Source of the DNA: Acidiferrobacterales bacterium
Lineage (GTDB): Bacteria; Pseudomonadota; Gammaproteobacteria; Arenicellales; JAJDZL01
NCBI GenBank assembly: GCA_028820695.1
Contig: JAPPIB010000002.1
Span: forward strand, 1-36,362
Length of the DNA: 36,362 nt
Direction: 5' to 3'
The position numbers and the translations under genes were made by a program. Of this stretch, positions 1-7,454 are shown piece by piece; the stretch's first letter is position 1; each line of letters starts with the position of its first letter. Under the pieces are notes generated by a model. That model had not been told where the DNA came from and did not search any database. It was given only the letters and a program-made list of their open reading frames with translations.

Positions 1-2
1 TC

Positions 3-86
3 TTCAACCAGCTTGATTTGGGCGAGTTGGTTGACGCGCTTTACGCGAATCGCAAAATTTCTGTTATGTGGATTTTGTTTGTCTGA
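3..86 (+). CDS. 3' end of an unidentified gene (partial)
   Basis: One forward frame is open from the left edge to a TGA at 84-86 and encodes about 27 residues ending ...NRKISVMWILFV. Its amino-acid mix (LDLGELVDALYANRK) reads like the C-terminus of a soluble protein. A second frame is open to 147 but gives an unlikely composition. The gene would be codirectional with potA, about 53 bases upstream of it. Too little remains to name a family. Confidence 0.3.
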   Translation, partial: FNQLDLGELVDALYANRKISVMWILFV

Positions 87-139
87 GTCGGGTATAAAGC
101 GTAGTCAATTGTCTACGTACAACAACAGTTTCTGGTTTG

Positions 140-1246
140 ATGTCTGAACAAAGTCCAATGCACCCGGTTGCGGTCATGGTCAACATGGCCACCAAGGTAT
201 TCGGCGAGGGCGATGAGTCGGTCACGGCGTTGGATAGTGTCAACTTGGACATCAAGGAAAATGAGTTTTTCACGTTGTTGGGACCTTCCGGTTGTGGTAA
301 GACAACCTTGCTGCGCTTGATTGCAGGATTCGAGCACCCCACCTCTGGCAGCATTCTCCTGTATGATCAGGACATTACGTTTCTGCCGCCATATCAGCGA
401 CCCGTCAACACGGTCTTTCAGAACTACGCGCTGTTTCCTCATATGACGGTTCGTCAGAATGTCAGTTTCGGTCTTGAAATGCTGGGCAAGGCGAAATCTG
501 AAATTGCCGAGACCGTTGATTCTGTATTGAATCTCGTTCGCATGGAAGAGCTTGCAAATCGCAGAACCAGTGAGATTTCCGGTGGACAGCAGCAAAGGGT
601 TGCGCTGGCACGTGCACTGGCACCGAGACCCAAGGTACTACTGCTAGATGAATCTCTCTCCGCGTTGGATTACAAACTTCGGCAGGATATGCAACTTGAA
701 TTGAAACGCCTGCAGCATGAAACGGGAATCACATTCATATTTGTCACGCATGATCAGGAAGAAGCACTGACAATGTCGGATCGTTTGGCGGTAATGAATA
801 ACGGACAAGTCCTTCAAGTGGGTAGTCCGGGTGACATCTATAACCATCCGAAAAAGCGATTTGTCGCGGAGTTTATCGGAGATTCAAATTTTCTAAAGGC
901 GGACGTAACGTCCGTGACCGACCGATTGGTGAGTATCCGATTCGACACCGGTAAAGTCTTTTCTGTTCCCGCGGTTCCAGATTTGCGGGCCGACACAAAA
1001 GTCACTGTCACTGTTCGTCCTGAGCAGACCACACTCAACAACTCACTGCAAGATGCCACGTTTACCGGAGTGATCAGGAACATCGTTTATTTGGGCACGC
1101 ATACCAACTACATAATCGAGCTTTCGGACGGGACTGAATTCACGGCTCACATACAAAACTTGAGCGGACGCGAGAAGCAGTTCGAGATTGGTGGCGAAGT
1201 TGGAATCACACTTGATCCTTCAGCCATGCAGGTCATGAAAGACTGA
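140..1246 (+). CDS. potA: Polyamine ABC transporter ATP-binding protein PotA
   Basis: Cytoplasmic ATPase that should power spermidine/putrescine import through PotB-PotC. The 368-residue product has a Walker A at about 48-55 (GPSGCGKT), a Q-loop near 94, an ABC signature at about 147-151 (SGGQQ), a Walker B ending in D170-E171, and the switch His at 204 (VTHDQEEA). The C-terminal ~120 residues match the TOBE regulatory region of PotA/MalK-type ATPases. After Walker B the sequence reads DESLSALD, where most relatives have DEPL. A TTG at 137 is in frame one codon earlier, but the ATG at 140 is the simpler start; no strong ribosome binding site is visible. It is first of four genes, and its stop is one base before potB. 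Polyamine specificity rests on the whole operon plus the neighbouring amidohydrolase; within the family, related substrates remain possible. Confidence 0.93.
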   Translation: MSEQSPMHPVAVMVNMATKVFGEGDESVTALDSVNLDIKENEFFTLLGPSGCGKTTLLRLIAGFEHPTSGSILLYDQDITFLPPYQRPVNTVFQNYALFPHMTVRQNVSFGLEMLGKAKSEIAETVDSVLNLVRMEELANRRTSEISGGQQQRVALARALAPRPKVLLLDESLSALDYKLRQDMQLELKRLQHETGITFIFVTHDQEEALTMSDRLAVMNNGQVLQVGSPGDIYNHPKKRFVAEFIGDSNFLKADVTSVTDRLVSIRFDTGKVFSVPAVPDLRADTKVTVTVRPEQTTLNNSLQDATFTGVIRNIVYLGTHTNYIIELSDGTEFTAHIQNLSGREKQFEIGGEVGITLDPSAMQVMKD

Positions 1247-1247
1247 C

Positions 1248-2204
1248 ATGGCTGGGACCGCATCTTCCAATCCGGCCGCAGCCTCAAAGGAGCACCAGGC
1301 CGCAATTGAGGAAGCCCGCAGGGAGAAGATTCGCGGTTATCGTTTACTGAGTGTTCCGGCACTGATTGTTTTGACGGTCGGTGCGGCCGGACCGCTACTG
1401 ATCATGCTCGTCTATTCCTTCTTGAAGGCGGGGCCGTATGGAGGTGTGATTTGGGAACCGTCTATTGACGGATGGTTTGGTGTTTTTCTGAAAAAGGATA
1501 TTTTCGATGGAACCATTTCGATTGCTGGCGCACATCTTTCGATTCTGTGGCGCTCAGTCAATCTATCAATTCAATCGACATTGCTTGCACTGATTCTGGG
1601 GTTTCCGACAGCGTATTTCATTGCGACGCGACCAGCTCAAACTCGAAATCTGTGGTTATTTCTCATCACGATTCCATTCTGGACCAATTTGCTGATTCGA
1701 ACATTCGCAATTATGCAAGTCATACGGGATCATGGAATCGTCAATAACTTCCTGATCAGTTGGGGACTGATCGAGTCTCCGATTGAAATGTTGTACACCG
1801 ATTTCGCCATTATGCTTGGCATGACTTATGTCTATCTGCCATTGATGGTGCTTCCGCTTTATGCAAGTCTAGAGAAACTTGACTTCAGGCTCGTGGAAGC
1901 GGCTTACGATCTCTACGCGACCAGACTGAAGGTGCTTTGGCGAATCATCATTCCTTTGGTTCGCCCGGGTATCGTAGCCGGTTCAATATTAGTATTTATT
2001 CCATCTTTGGGCGCTTATGTCACGCCTCGCGTCCTGGGCGGTGGCAAGCACCTGATGCTGGGTAATCTTATCGAGTTACAGTTTGGGCAGGGTCGGAATT
2101 GGCCGCTCGGTGCAGCGTTGTCGATTTTCCTGCTGTGTGTAGTGATGGGTGCCTTGCTGATCTATGTGCGCGCGGTTCAGCGGGGAGGTGCTGAACATGT
2201 CTGA
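1248..2204 (+). CDS. potB: Polyamine ABC transporter permease PotB
   Basis: Inner-membrane permease subunit of the importer, 318 residues, somewhat longer than the usual ~285 because of a charged cytoplasmic N-terminal extension of about 40 residues. About six hydrophobic segments are visible, the first near residues 36-58. The EAA loop that docks on the ATPase is seen as EAAYDLYATRLKVLWRIIIP, with the usual central Gly replaced, followed by PGIVAGSILVFIPSLGAYV, typical of PotB. The ATG is one base after the potA stop and the 3' end overlaps potC by 8 bases, so the three are translated from one transcript. Confidence 0.93.
   Translation: MAGTASSNPAAASKEHQAAIEEARREKIRGYRLLSVPALIVLTVGAAGPLLIMLVYSFLKAGPYGGVIWEPSIDGWFGVFLKKDIFDGTISIAGAHLSILWRSVNLSIQSTLLALILGFPTAYFIATRPAQTRNLWLFLITIPFWTNLLIRTFAIMQVIRDHGIVNNFLISWGLIESPIEMLYTDFAIMLGMTYVYLPLMVLPLYASLEKLDFRLVEAAYDLYATRLKVLWRIIIPLVRPGIVAGSILVFIPSLGAYVTPRVLGGGKHLMLGNLIELQFGQGRNWPLGAALSIFLLCVVMGALLIYVRAVQRGGAEHV
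2182..2190 (+). promoter_or_regulatory. Ribosome binding site of potC
   Basis: A strong Shine-Dalgarno (core GGAGG, 2184-2188) lies inside the end of potB, 8 bases before the ATG at 2197. It fixes the potC start there and excludes the in-frame upstream start at 2164. Confidence 0.75.
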
Positions 2205-3009
2205 CGCACTGGCCCGGAATAAAGCATTCGCAGTTCGGAAGCTGCCTGGCTTCCCGACGATAGCCGTCTTGTGTTTTGTATTGCTGTATGCACCGATCGT
2301 TGCGCTGGTGGTCTATTCCTTCAATGCTGGGACCAATATCGCGCTGTGGGAGGGGTTTTCGCTGAAGTGGTATCACGTCGCGTGGCAAAATGAACAGGTT
2401 CGGGAGGTGACAATACGATCATTTGTTCTTGCCAGTGTCGCTTCGTTTTCCGCGACCGTATTGGCGACATTGGCAGCATTGGGTACCACTCGAACCGAAA
2501 ACTACAGAGGAAGAACGGCAGTCTATGCGTTGATCAATCAGCCATTGATGGTGCCTGAAATCGTTACGGGCGTCGCACTTTTGATCTTTTTCGCAATCAT
2601 CAAGACAGTCACCGGCTATCACGGTTTGTTCTATTTGATGCTGGCTCACACTGCATTTTGCATTCCTTTCGCGTATTTGCCGATTCGGGCGCGTCTTGAG
2701 GGAATGGATATTTCGCTGGAGACTGCAGCGCAGGACCTGTATGCAACGCCTTGGCAGACATTCGTGCGAATCACATTGCCCTTACTCTGGCCTGGAATAC
2801 TAGCTGGAGCAATGCTTGCGTTTGTGATTTCACTGGATGACGTGGTGATCACAGAACTTGTGAAATCTGCCGGGCAGGATACGTTGCCGACCTACATGCT
2901 TGGCCAGTTGCGCCGGGGCATTACCCCCGAAGTCAACGCAATATCCAGCGCATTGCTTGGAATCTCGATACTTTTGGTTTCGATCTTCTATTTGTTGAGA
3001 AATCGGTGA
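2197..3009 (+). CDS. potC: Polyamine ABC transporter permease PotC
   Basis: Second membrane permease of the importer, 270 residues, normal for PotC. It has six predicted membrane segments and an EAA loop ETAAQDLYATPWQTFVRITL followed by PLLWPGILAGAMLAFVISLD, with the LDDVVIT stretch characteristic of PotC. The ATG at 2197 is chosen because of the adjacent GGAGG; a longer reading from 2164 would add residues encoded within potB. It overlaps the potB stop (2202-2204) by 8 bases, which suggests translational coupling and equal production of the two permeases. potD follows after 219 bases. Confidence 0.93.
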   Translation: MSDALARNKAFAVRKLPGFPTIAVLCFVLLYAPIVALVVYSFNAGTNIALWEGFSLKWYHVAWQNEQVREVTIRSFVLASVASFSATVLATLAALGTTRTENYRGRTAVYALINQPLMVPEIVTGVALLIFFAIIKTVTGYHGLFYLMLAHTAFCIPFAYLPIRARLEGMDISLETAAQDLYATPWQTFVRITLPLLWPGILAGAMLAFVISLDDVVITELVKSAGQDTLPTYMLGQLRRGITPEVNAISSALLGISILLVSIFYLLRNR

Positions 3010-3145
3010 CAGGAACTGATTCGGTAATCCGTTCAAGCCTGAAGTGCCACTACATTGAAGAAATGACATTCAGCTCGTGGTACAGCCGCATGATTGAGCG
3101 CCAGCTTGAGAACATACATGTTATGCGCAGCCCGGTGCAGAAAAT

Positions 3146-3175
3146 TTGAATCAATTCCCTTGATTTTGGTTTATT
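3146..3175 (+). promoter_or_regulatory. Possible promoter in the potC-potD gap
   Basis: In the 219-base gap before potD, a TTGAAT (3146-3151) and a TTTATT (3170-3175) sit 18 bases apart; a shifted hexamer TATTAT overlaps the latter. The match is modest. A separate promoter for the binding protein would fit the common need for excess solute-binding protein. Confidence 0.25.
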
Positions 3176-3214
3176 ATTGGACTTCAGATTTTCTGAAAAG
3201 ATTTCAATCATTTT

Positions 3215-3220
3215 GGGAGG
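3215..3220 (+). promoter_or_regulatory. Ribosome binding site of potD
   Basis: GGGAGG lies 8 bases before a GTG at 3229. It supports the GTG start, which gives a clean signal peptide, over the longer reading from 3094. Confidence 0.75.
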
Positions 3221-3228
3221 ATTTTGAA

Positions 3229-4263
3229 GTGAAAAAGGTAAGATTCAAATTTGTGACTGCATTTGTGGCATTGGTGTTTGTCAACGCGACATACGCAGCA
3301 GGGGAGTTACATATCTTCAACTGGGGAGATTACACAAACCCTGACTTGATAGCGAAATTCGAACAGATGCACGACGTGAAGGTCACGATCACTGACTATG
3401 ACTCCAATGAGACGGCACTGTCCAAAGTTCGACCTGGCGGGCACGGTTTTGATATCGCGGTGCCGACGTCATCGCACATGCCGATCTGGATCGAGGAAGG
3501 TCTGCTGATGCAGACCAACCCTAACGAAATGTCCAATTTCAAGCATGTTTCCGAACAGTGGAAAAATCCGGATTGGGAGCCAGGAAGGAAGTACAGCGTA
3601 CCGTGGACTTGGGGCAGTACCGGAATTTCTGTGAATACTGCCATGTATGGCGGGGACATCAATACGTCCGAATTATTTTTCTCTCCTCCGGAAGAGCTTC
3701 ATGGAAAGATCAATGTTGTCCCTGAAATGAATGACGTCATGAGTATGGCGATCATGTATGAAGGCGGACAACCCTGTACCACTGACAAGGAAGTATTGAA
3801 GAAAGTCCGGGACACTGTAATGGCAGCGAAAGCAAACTGGAAGTCCATCGACTATGGAACCAAGGAGAAACTCGTCAGCGGTGACGTTGCAGTTTCGATG
3901 AACTGGAATGGTTACAGCAAGCGCGCCCGCGAAGAAAATCCTGACATTGCTTATGGGTATCCAAGGCAGGGCTATCCACTGTGGATGGACAATGTCGTAG
4001 TTCTTGCAGACTCTCAGAACGTTGAGAACGCAAAGTTATTTCAGAATTTTCTGATGGATCCTGAAAATGCAGCGATGATTTCCGCTTTCGCTCAGTATGC
4101 CAATGGCATTGATGGGTCGGAGGCGTATATGTCTTCGGACCTCGCGACCGCACCGGAGATCGCAATTCCTGCGGAACTTCAAAGTGCAGGTGTATTTGTT
4201 CCGCCATGTCCGCCCGAGGCGCAACAGTTATATACAGCAATCTGGACTGAAGTTCAGAAGTAA
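3229..4263 (+). CDS. potD: Periplasmic polyamine-binding protein PotD
   Basis: Solute-binding protein delivering polyamine to PotBC, 344 residues, standard for PotD/PotF. The start is GTG at 3229, behind a good GGGAGG. The N-terminus is a typical signal peptide: KK..R..K, a hydrophobic core, then a likely cleavage after ATYA. The mature start ELHIFNWGDYTNPDLIAKFE is diagnostic of the family, as are the Trp/Asp-containing stretch PLWMDNVVVLADSQN near residue 250 and the closing helices. Ligand preference (putrescine or spermidine) cannot be read reliably by eye. A strong hairpin follows the stop. Confidence 0.93.
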   Translation: MKKVRFKFVTAFVALVFVNATYAAGELHIFNWGDYTNPDLIAKFEQMHDVKVTITDYDSNETALSKVRPGGHGFDIAVPTSSHMPIWIEEGLLMQTNPNEMSNFKHVSEQWKNPDWEPGRKYSVPWTWGSTGISVNTAMYGGDINTSELFFSPPEELHGKINVVPEMNDVMSMAIMYEGGQPCTTDKEVLKKVRDTVMAAKANWKSIDYGTKEKLVSGDVAVSMNWNGYSKRAREENPDIAYGYPRQGYPLWMDNVVVLADSQNVENAKLFQNFLMDPENAAMISAFAQYANGIDGSEAYMSSDLATAPEIAIPAELQSAGVFVPPCPPEAQQLYTAIWTEVQK

Positions 4264-4275
4264 TGGTGCCATGAC

Positions 4276-4314
4276 ACTGCCGGTGGAATTGATTCAGTTC
4301 AGTTCCACCGCAGT
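4276..4314 (+). terminator. Strong hairpin after potD, terminator-like but without a T-run
   Basis: The arms ACTGCCGGTGGAA (4276-4288) and TTCCACCGCAGT (4303-4314) pair over 12 bases with one bulged C, and pairing continues about three base pairs into the loop. No run of T follows, so it could be a processing or mRNA-stabilising hairpin that protects potABCD message rather than an intrinsic terminator. Confidence 0.45.
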
Positions 4315-4383
4315 GGGTTGAATCTTGATCTCATCCGACCCACAGATCGTTTGGCATGACAGTGAGAATTCCAGGTAATCGTC

Positions 4384-5418
4384 ATGAAAGTCTATCGTAG
4401 CGAAAAACACGTATTGCATTTTCCCAAAGGCGAGTTGTATGGCGGTGAGCTGGTACGACCGTTTGAATGTCCGGAAAGGTGGGATTATGTGATGGATCGA
4501 CTGTCCGAACGGGGATATGAGGAATTTTCAGAGCCCGGGGAATTTGATGTCGATCTTGTCCAGAGAGTCCATACCCCCGACTTCCTTGAGTTTTTGGAAA
4601 GCGCATGGGATCTTTGGAAAGCGGAGGGTATGAGCGGGGAAGCCATTCCCGCTGTAATGCCAACCCGACGAATGCAGCAAAACCGGGTTCCCAACCACAT
4701 AGACGGAAAATTGGGCTATTACGCTATGGCTATCGAAACAGCTATCACGTCGGGTACGTGGGAAGCCGCAAAGTCTGCGGCCGCTTGTGCAATTTCGGCA
4801 CAACTTGCAATCGGAACTGATCGGTCCGCTTTTGCGTTGTGTCGTCCGCCCGGTCACCATGCCGGAAAGGACCTTTATGGCGGTTATTGCTTTATGAACA
4901 ACGCTGCGGTCGCGGTTGAGGGGCTCGTACGCGGCGGTGCCGGACGTGTAGCACTGTTGGACGTGGACTTTCATCACGGAAATGGCAGTCAGGATATTTT
5001 TTATGATCGGGACGATGTGTTGTTCTGCTCCTTGCACGGTCAACCGGAAGACGCTTTCCCGCACTTTCTGGGTTACTCGGACGAAGGAGGAAGCGGCAAT
5101 GGCGAAGGATACAACTGGAATTATCCGATGCCTCCGAATACACAGTTTTCCGTCTGGTTTGACGCAATGCAGGATGCATGTCGGAAAATTCAGGAGTTCT
5201 CGCCCGATGCACTGGTGGTTTCATTGGGTGTCGATACGTTCAAGGACGATCCGATCAGTTTCTTCAAGCTGGATAGTGATGATTTCACTCGTTATGGTGA
5301 GGCAATCGGGCGGCTGGGGTTACCGACTGTCTTTATCATGGAAGGCGGATATGCCGTGTCTGAAATTGGCTTGAACACAGTCAATGTTCTTGACGGGTTC
5401 TTGGCAACCGGCAACTAG
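4384..5418 (+). CDS. aphA: Acetylpolyamine amidohydrolase (class II HDAC-like fold)
   Basis: Zinc hydrolase expected to remove acetyl groups from N-acetylputrescine, acetylspermidine or acetylcadaverine, releasing free polyamine and acetate in the cytoplasm. The 344-residue product contains RPPGHHAG (His158-His159, the charge-relay pair), DVDFHHGNG (zinc ligands Asp195 and His197), VDTFKDDP (third ligand Asp284) and EGGYA (Tyr323, transition-state residue). These positions coincide with the numbering I recall for the characterised Mycoplana ramosa enzyme, so length and insertions also fit APAH rather than acetoin-utilisation AcuC. The loop around residues 90-117 resembles the one that constricts the active site in that enzyme. 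It lies 120 bases after potD in the same direction, so imported acetylated polyamines are a natural substrate. A general lysine or acetyl-amide deacetylase is the main alternative. Confidence 0.85.
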   Translation: MKVYRSEKHVLHFPKGELYGGELVRPFECPERWDYVMDRLSERGYEEFSEPGEFDVDLVQRVHTPDFLEFLESAWDLWKAEGMSGEAIPAVMPTRRMQQNRVPNHIDGKLGYYAMAIETAITSGTWEAAKSAAACAISAQLAIGTDRSAFALCRPPGHHAGKDLYGGYCFMNNAAVAVEGLVRGGAGRVALLDVDFHHGNGSQDIFYDRDDVLFCSLHGQPEDAFPHFLGYSDEGGSGNGEGYNWNYPMPPNTQFSVWFDAMQDACRKIQEFSPDALVVSLGVDTFKDDPISFFKLDSDDFTRYGEAIGRLGLPTVFIMEGGYAVSEIGLNTVNVLDGFLATGN

Positions 5419-5609
5419 TCGAATAGCAGAATCTCAGTCGTCAGTTGCGACGCGACAAACCTGTGAAATGCGGGATTGGCGAACGGTGTTACGAAGACGA
5501 CAGATCAACACAATAACGAGAGATTTAATTCCCTTTTCAAGGTTTGTTCAGGAGTTGGGCGATAACCGGTAATCTCGACTATGTTTCTCCACTGTTTTCT
5601 CAACTTTAA

Positions 5610-6023
5610 TCAACAATGAATCGCCTGCACATGGCCTTGGCTTGAATAGTCCAGAATCGGCTTGTCCCGGGTGACAATCGAGAGGTTCAGCGTGCGTGCA
5701 GTTGAAATCATAATTCGATCGGCCGGATCGTTCGGCGGGGTGCCTGGCAACTCCCAGGAATTGACGAGAATACGAGGGGAAAGCAAGGTCATTGTTATTC
5801 CGTCTTGGGCCGCAAAAGACTCAAACCAGTCTAAAACCGAACGCGCCAGCCTTATCCGTTCTTTATTTGCAAGTGCGGCCAACTCCCAGGCTGTAATGGG
5901 AGACATGCAAACTTTTCCGTCTTCATGGTAGGCCTCATTGATTTGCTCCATTGCCGCTTTGTCAATCGTTTCGCCCATTCCAATCCAGACGACAGCGCAG
6001 GTATCGAGCAGCAGATTACTCAT
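5610..6023 (-). CDS. vapC: PIN-domain toxin, VapC family
   Basis: Putative magnesium-dependent endoribonuclease toxin of a type II toxin-antitoxin module, 137 residues. All four conserved PIN acidic positions are visible: Asp7 in LLLDTCAVVW, Glu47 in TAWELA, Asp102 in NDPADRIMISTA and Asp120 in VTRDKPIL. The module therefore looks catalytically intact. The start overlaps the end of the antitoxin gene by 8 bases, as is usual for co-translated pairs with the antitoxin first. The target RNA cannot be inferred. It lies between the polyamine genes and the rpsP operon and points opposite to both, consistent with an acquired module, although no mobility gene is near. Confidence 0.85.
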   Translation of the reverse strand: MSNLLLDTCAVVWIGMGETIDKAAMEQINEAYHEDGKVCMSPITAWELAALANKERIRLARSVLDWFESFAAQDGITMTLLSPRILVNSWELPGTPPNDPADRIMISTARTLNLSIVTRDKPILDYSSQGHVQAIHC

Positions 6024-6435
6024 TGTGAATTCTTGCGTTCATGGCTAAGTCTGTCCAATCTTCCATAGCCGGCTCTGTCAAATCGGTATCGCTGGGTATG
6101 GTCACCGTGCCGCGCAAACATCCAAAAGCGGGATGCACCTTCGACTTTTCCGAGACTCGAATTGCTATAGTATTTGGAGCTTTATTCTTGACTTCAGCCT
6201 TAACAAAAACGACTGCCTCACGGTCAATATCAACCTGAGTCGCCTTGAATCCAGCCGCAATCCACGATCGGGTCATCGCACTGTTAAACGTATTGTTGCT
6301 CCACCAGGGGCGATGCTTGCGAGCTGATGGAGGCAGGCTGCAATTGATGATCGATTCAATTTCTGCAAAAGTCATGGAAATCGTTTCCAGTTCAACTGAC
6401 TTCAAATACAGTTCCAGCGGCATATACTTAGACAT
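6016..6435 (-). CDS. Antitoxin with DUF7662-like N-terminus and VapB-like tail
   Basis: The first gene of the toxin pair, 139 residues. Residues about 4-80 (YMPLELYL, MTFAEIESII, LPPSARKHRPWWSNN, SWIAAGF) match a family I recognise as DUF7662, an unassigned domain probably binding nucleic acid. After a linker, residues about 100-128 (HPAFGCLRGTVTIPSDTDL, then EPAMEDW) resemble the short toxin-neutralising C-terminus of VapB-type antitoxins that accompany PIN toxins. The usual AbrB or ribbon-helix-helix DNA-binding head is absent, so the DUF7662 part would take that place. The family names are from memory; the gene's role as antitoxin follows from position, the 8-base overlap with the PIN gene, and the tail. 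An 18-bp palindrome lies about 45 bases upstream and could be its operator. Confidence 0.7.
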   Translation of the reverse strand: MSKYMPLELYLKSVELETISMTFAEIESIINCSLPPSARKHRPWWSNNTFNSAMTRSWIAAGFKATQVDIDREAVVFVKAEVKNKAPNTIAIRVSEKSKVHPAFGCLRGTVTIPSDTDLTEPAMEDWTDLAMNARIHNE

Positions 6436-6480
6436 GAATGCTTTCCAGGCATCATAATAGTTACATAGATATATATTTAC

Positions 6481-6498
6481 TATAACATATATGTTATA
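6481..6498. promoter_or_regulatory. 18-bp perfect palindrome, candidate operator of the toxin-antitoxin operon
   Basis: TATAACATA followed by TATGTTATA is a perfect dyad, 46 bases upstream of the antitoxin start, embedded in AT-rich DNA unlike its surroundings. On the minus strand the palindrome contains TATAAC, a good -10 hexamer, with a TGGAAA about 16 bases upstream, so a bound antitoxin would cover the promoter. This is the expected arrangement for autorepression. Confidence 0.5.
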
Positions 6499-6601
6499 TT
6501 CGTCTCGAAAGTTATTTCCAGTTCATCCCTGATCGATGCTGTACGACCAGGCAGGTAAACGGTTCTTTGTGGTTGAGTGTGTGATGAATTCAAAAATCCG
6601 A

Positions 6602-6631
6602 ACAACAGAGATAGTGGAATTTGAATATAAT
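6602..6631 (+). promoter_or_regulatory. Promoter of the rpsP operon
   Basis: A perfect TATAAT (6626-6631) lies about 37 bases before the rpsP start; the best -35, ACAACA (6602-6607, 18-base spacer), is weak. A G/C-rich stretch follows the -10. A GGAG at 6654-6657 serves as ribosome binding site for the ATG at 6669. Confidence 0.5.
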
Positions 6632-6668
6632 TCGGCTTTTTACGTGAACTTGTGGAGACATTCATTCT

Positions 6669-6920
6669 ATGGTCGTTATTCGACTTGCGCGCGGTGGAGC
6701 GAAAAAAAGACCTTTCTATTCGATCGTTGTAGCCGACAGGCGACGCGCATCGACAGGCAAATTCATTGAACGTATCGGGTATTTCAACCCGATCGCAGCC
6801 GCTAACGAAGAAAGTTTGAAAGTTGACTTGGATAGAGTTGACTATTGGTTGGCAAACGGGGCCCAGTTGTCAGATCGCGTCCGTCAGTTGGTCAAGTCGG
6901 TAAGAGCCTCAGATAATTGA
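6669..6920 (+). CDS. rpsP: 30S ribosomal protein S16
   Basis: Small-subunit assembly protein, 83 residues, full length. The start [17 protein letters not shown] and the block IERIGYFNP are diagnostic for S16. It heads the classic rpsP-rimM-trmD-rplS operon and is preceded by a perfect -10 hexamer. The rimM start follows the stop by only four bases. Confidence 0.97.
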   Translation: MVVIRLARGGAKKRPFYSIVVADRRRASTGKFIERIGYFNPIAAANEESLKVDLDRVDYWLANGAQLSDRVRQLVKSVRASDN

Positions 6921-6924
6921 CTTT

Positions 6925-7437
6925 GTGGCGAGCGGGAAAGACAGAAATATCGTTGTAGCCCGCATCACAGATGCATTCGGAGTCAAAGGACAGGTCAAGA
7001 TACGCTCCTTTACCGAAGATTCGCAGACTCTATTGGAATTTTCGAATTGGATAGTGTCCAATCCCAAACTTGGCGAGCGTTCGTTTGAGGTCGTCGCTGC
7101 CAAATTCCAAAGCAGTCACATCATTGCAGCGTTGCAGGGATTGGATAACCGGGAAGAGGCACTAGAGCTGAAGGGCTCCGATATTCTGATTCCCCTGTCC
7201 GAACTGCCTCAGCTTCCCCCAGGAACCTATTACTGGAATGAGTTGATCGGTTTGACCGTGTCGAACACCGATGGCAAGAATTTTGGTACGGTCATGGAAA
7301 TCATCGCAACGGGTGCGAATGATGTTCTGGTGGTTAACGGGCACAAGAAGCATTTGATCCCTTATTTGGATAGTGTGATTGTGGATGTGGACCTGGATAA
7401 GGGGACAATGCGCGTAGATTGGTTCGAAGATTTCTGA
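6925..7437 (+). CDS. rimM: Ribosome maturation factor RimM
   Basis: 16S rRNA processing factor that binds S19 and helps mature the 30S head, 170 residues. The N-terminal domain shows VVARITDAFGVKGQVKIRSF, and the C-terminal PRC-barrel shows YYWNELIGLTV and NDVLVV with HLIPYLDSVI. The start is GTG at 6925, four bases after the rpsP stop. It is the second gene of the operon. Confidence 0.95.
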   Translation: MASGKDRNIVVARITDAFGVKGQVKIRSFTEDSQTLLEFSNWIVSNPKLGERSFEVVAAKFQSSHIIAALQGLDNREEALELKGSDILIPLSELPQLPPGTYYWNELIGLTVSNTDGKNFGTVMEIIATGANDVLVVNGHKKHLIPYLDSVIVDVDLDKGTMRVDWFEDF

Positions 7438-7440
7438 TCC

Positions 7441-7447
7441 GAGGTGA
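7441..7447 (+). promoter_or_regulatory. Ribosome binding site of trmD
   Basis: GAGGTGA lies 7 bases before the ATG at 7455 and selects it over the in-frame start at 7419, which lies inside rimM. Confidence 0.65.
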
Positions 7448-7454
7448 TGAACTG

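Noticed and set aside
137..139. TTG as the potA start
   Set aside because: It adds one residue before an ATG and has no better ribosome binding site; the ATG at 140 is simpler.
5419..5609. Possible terminator or small gene after the amidohydrolase
   Set aside because: Only short weak inverted repeats and no open frame with a ribosome binding site; nothing stands out.
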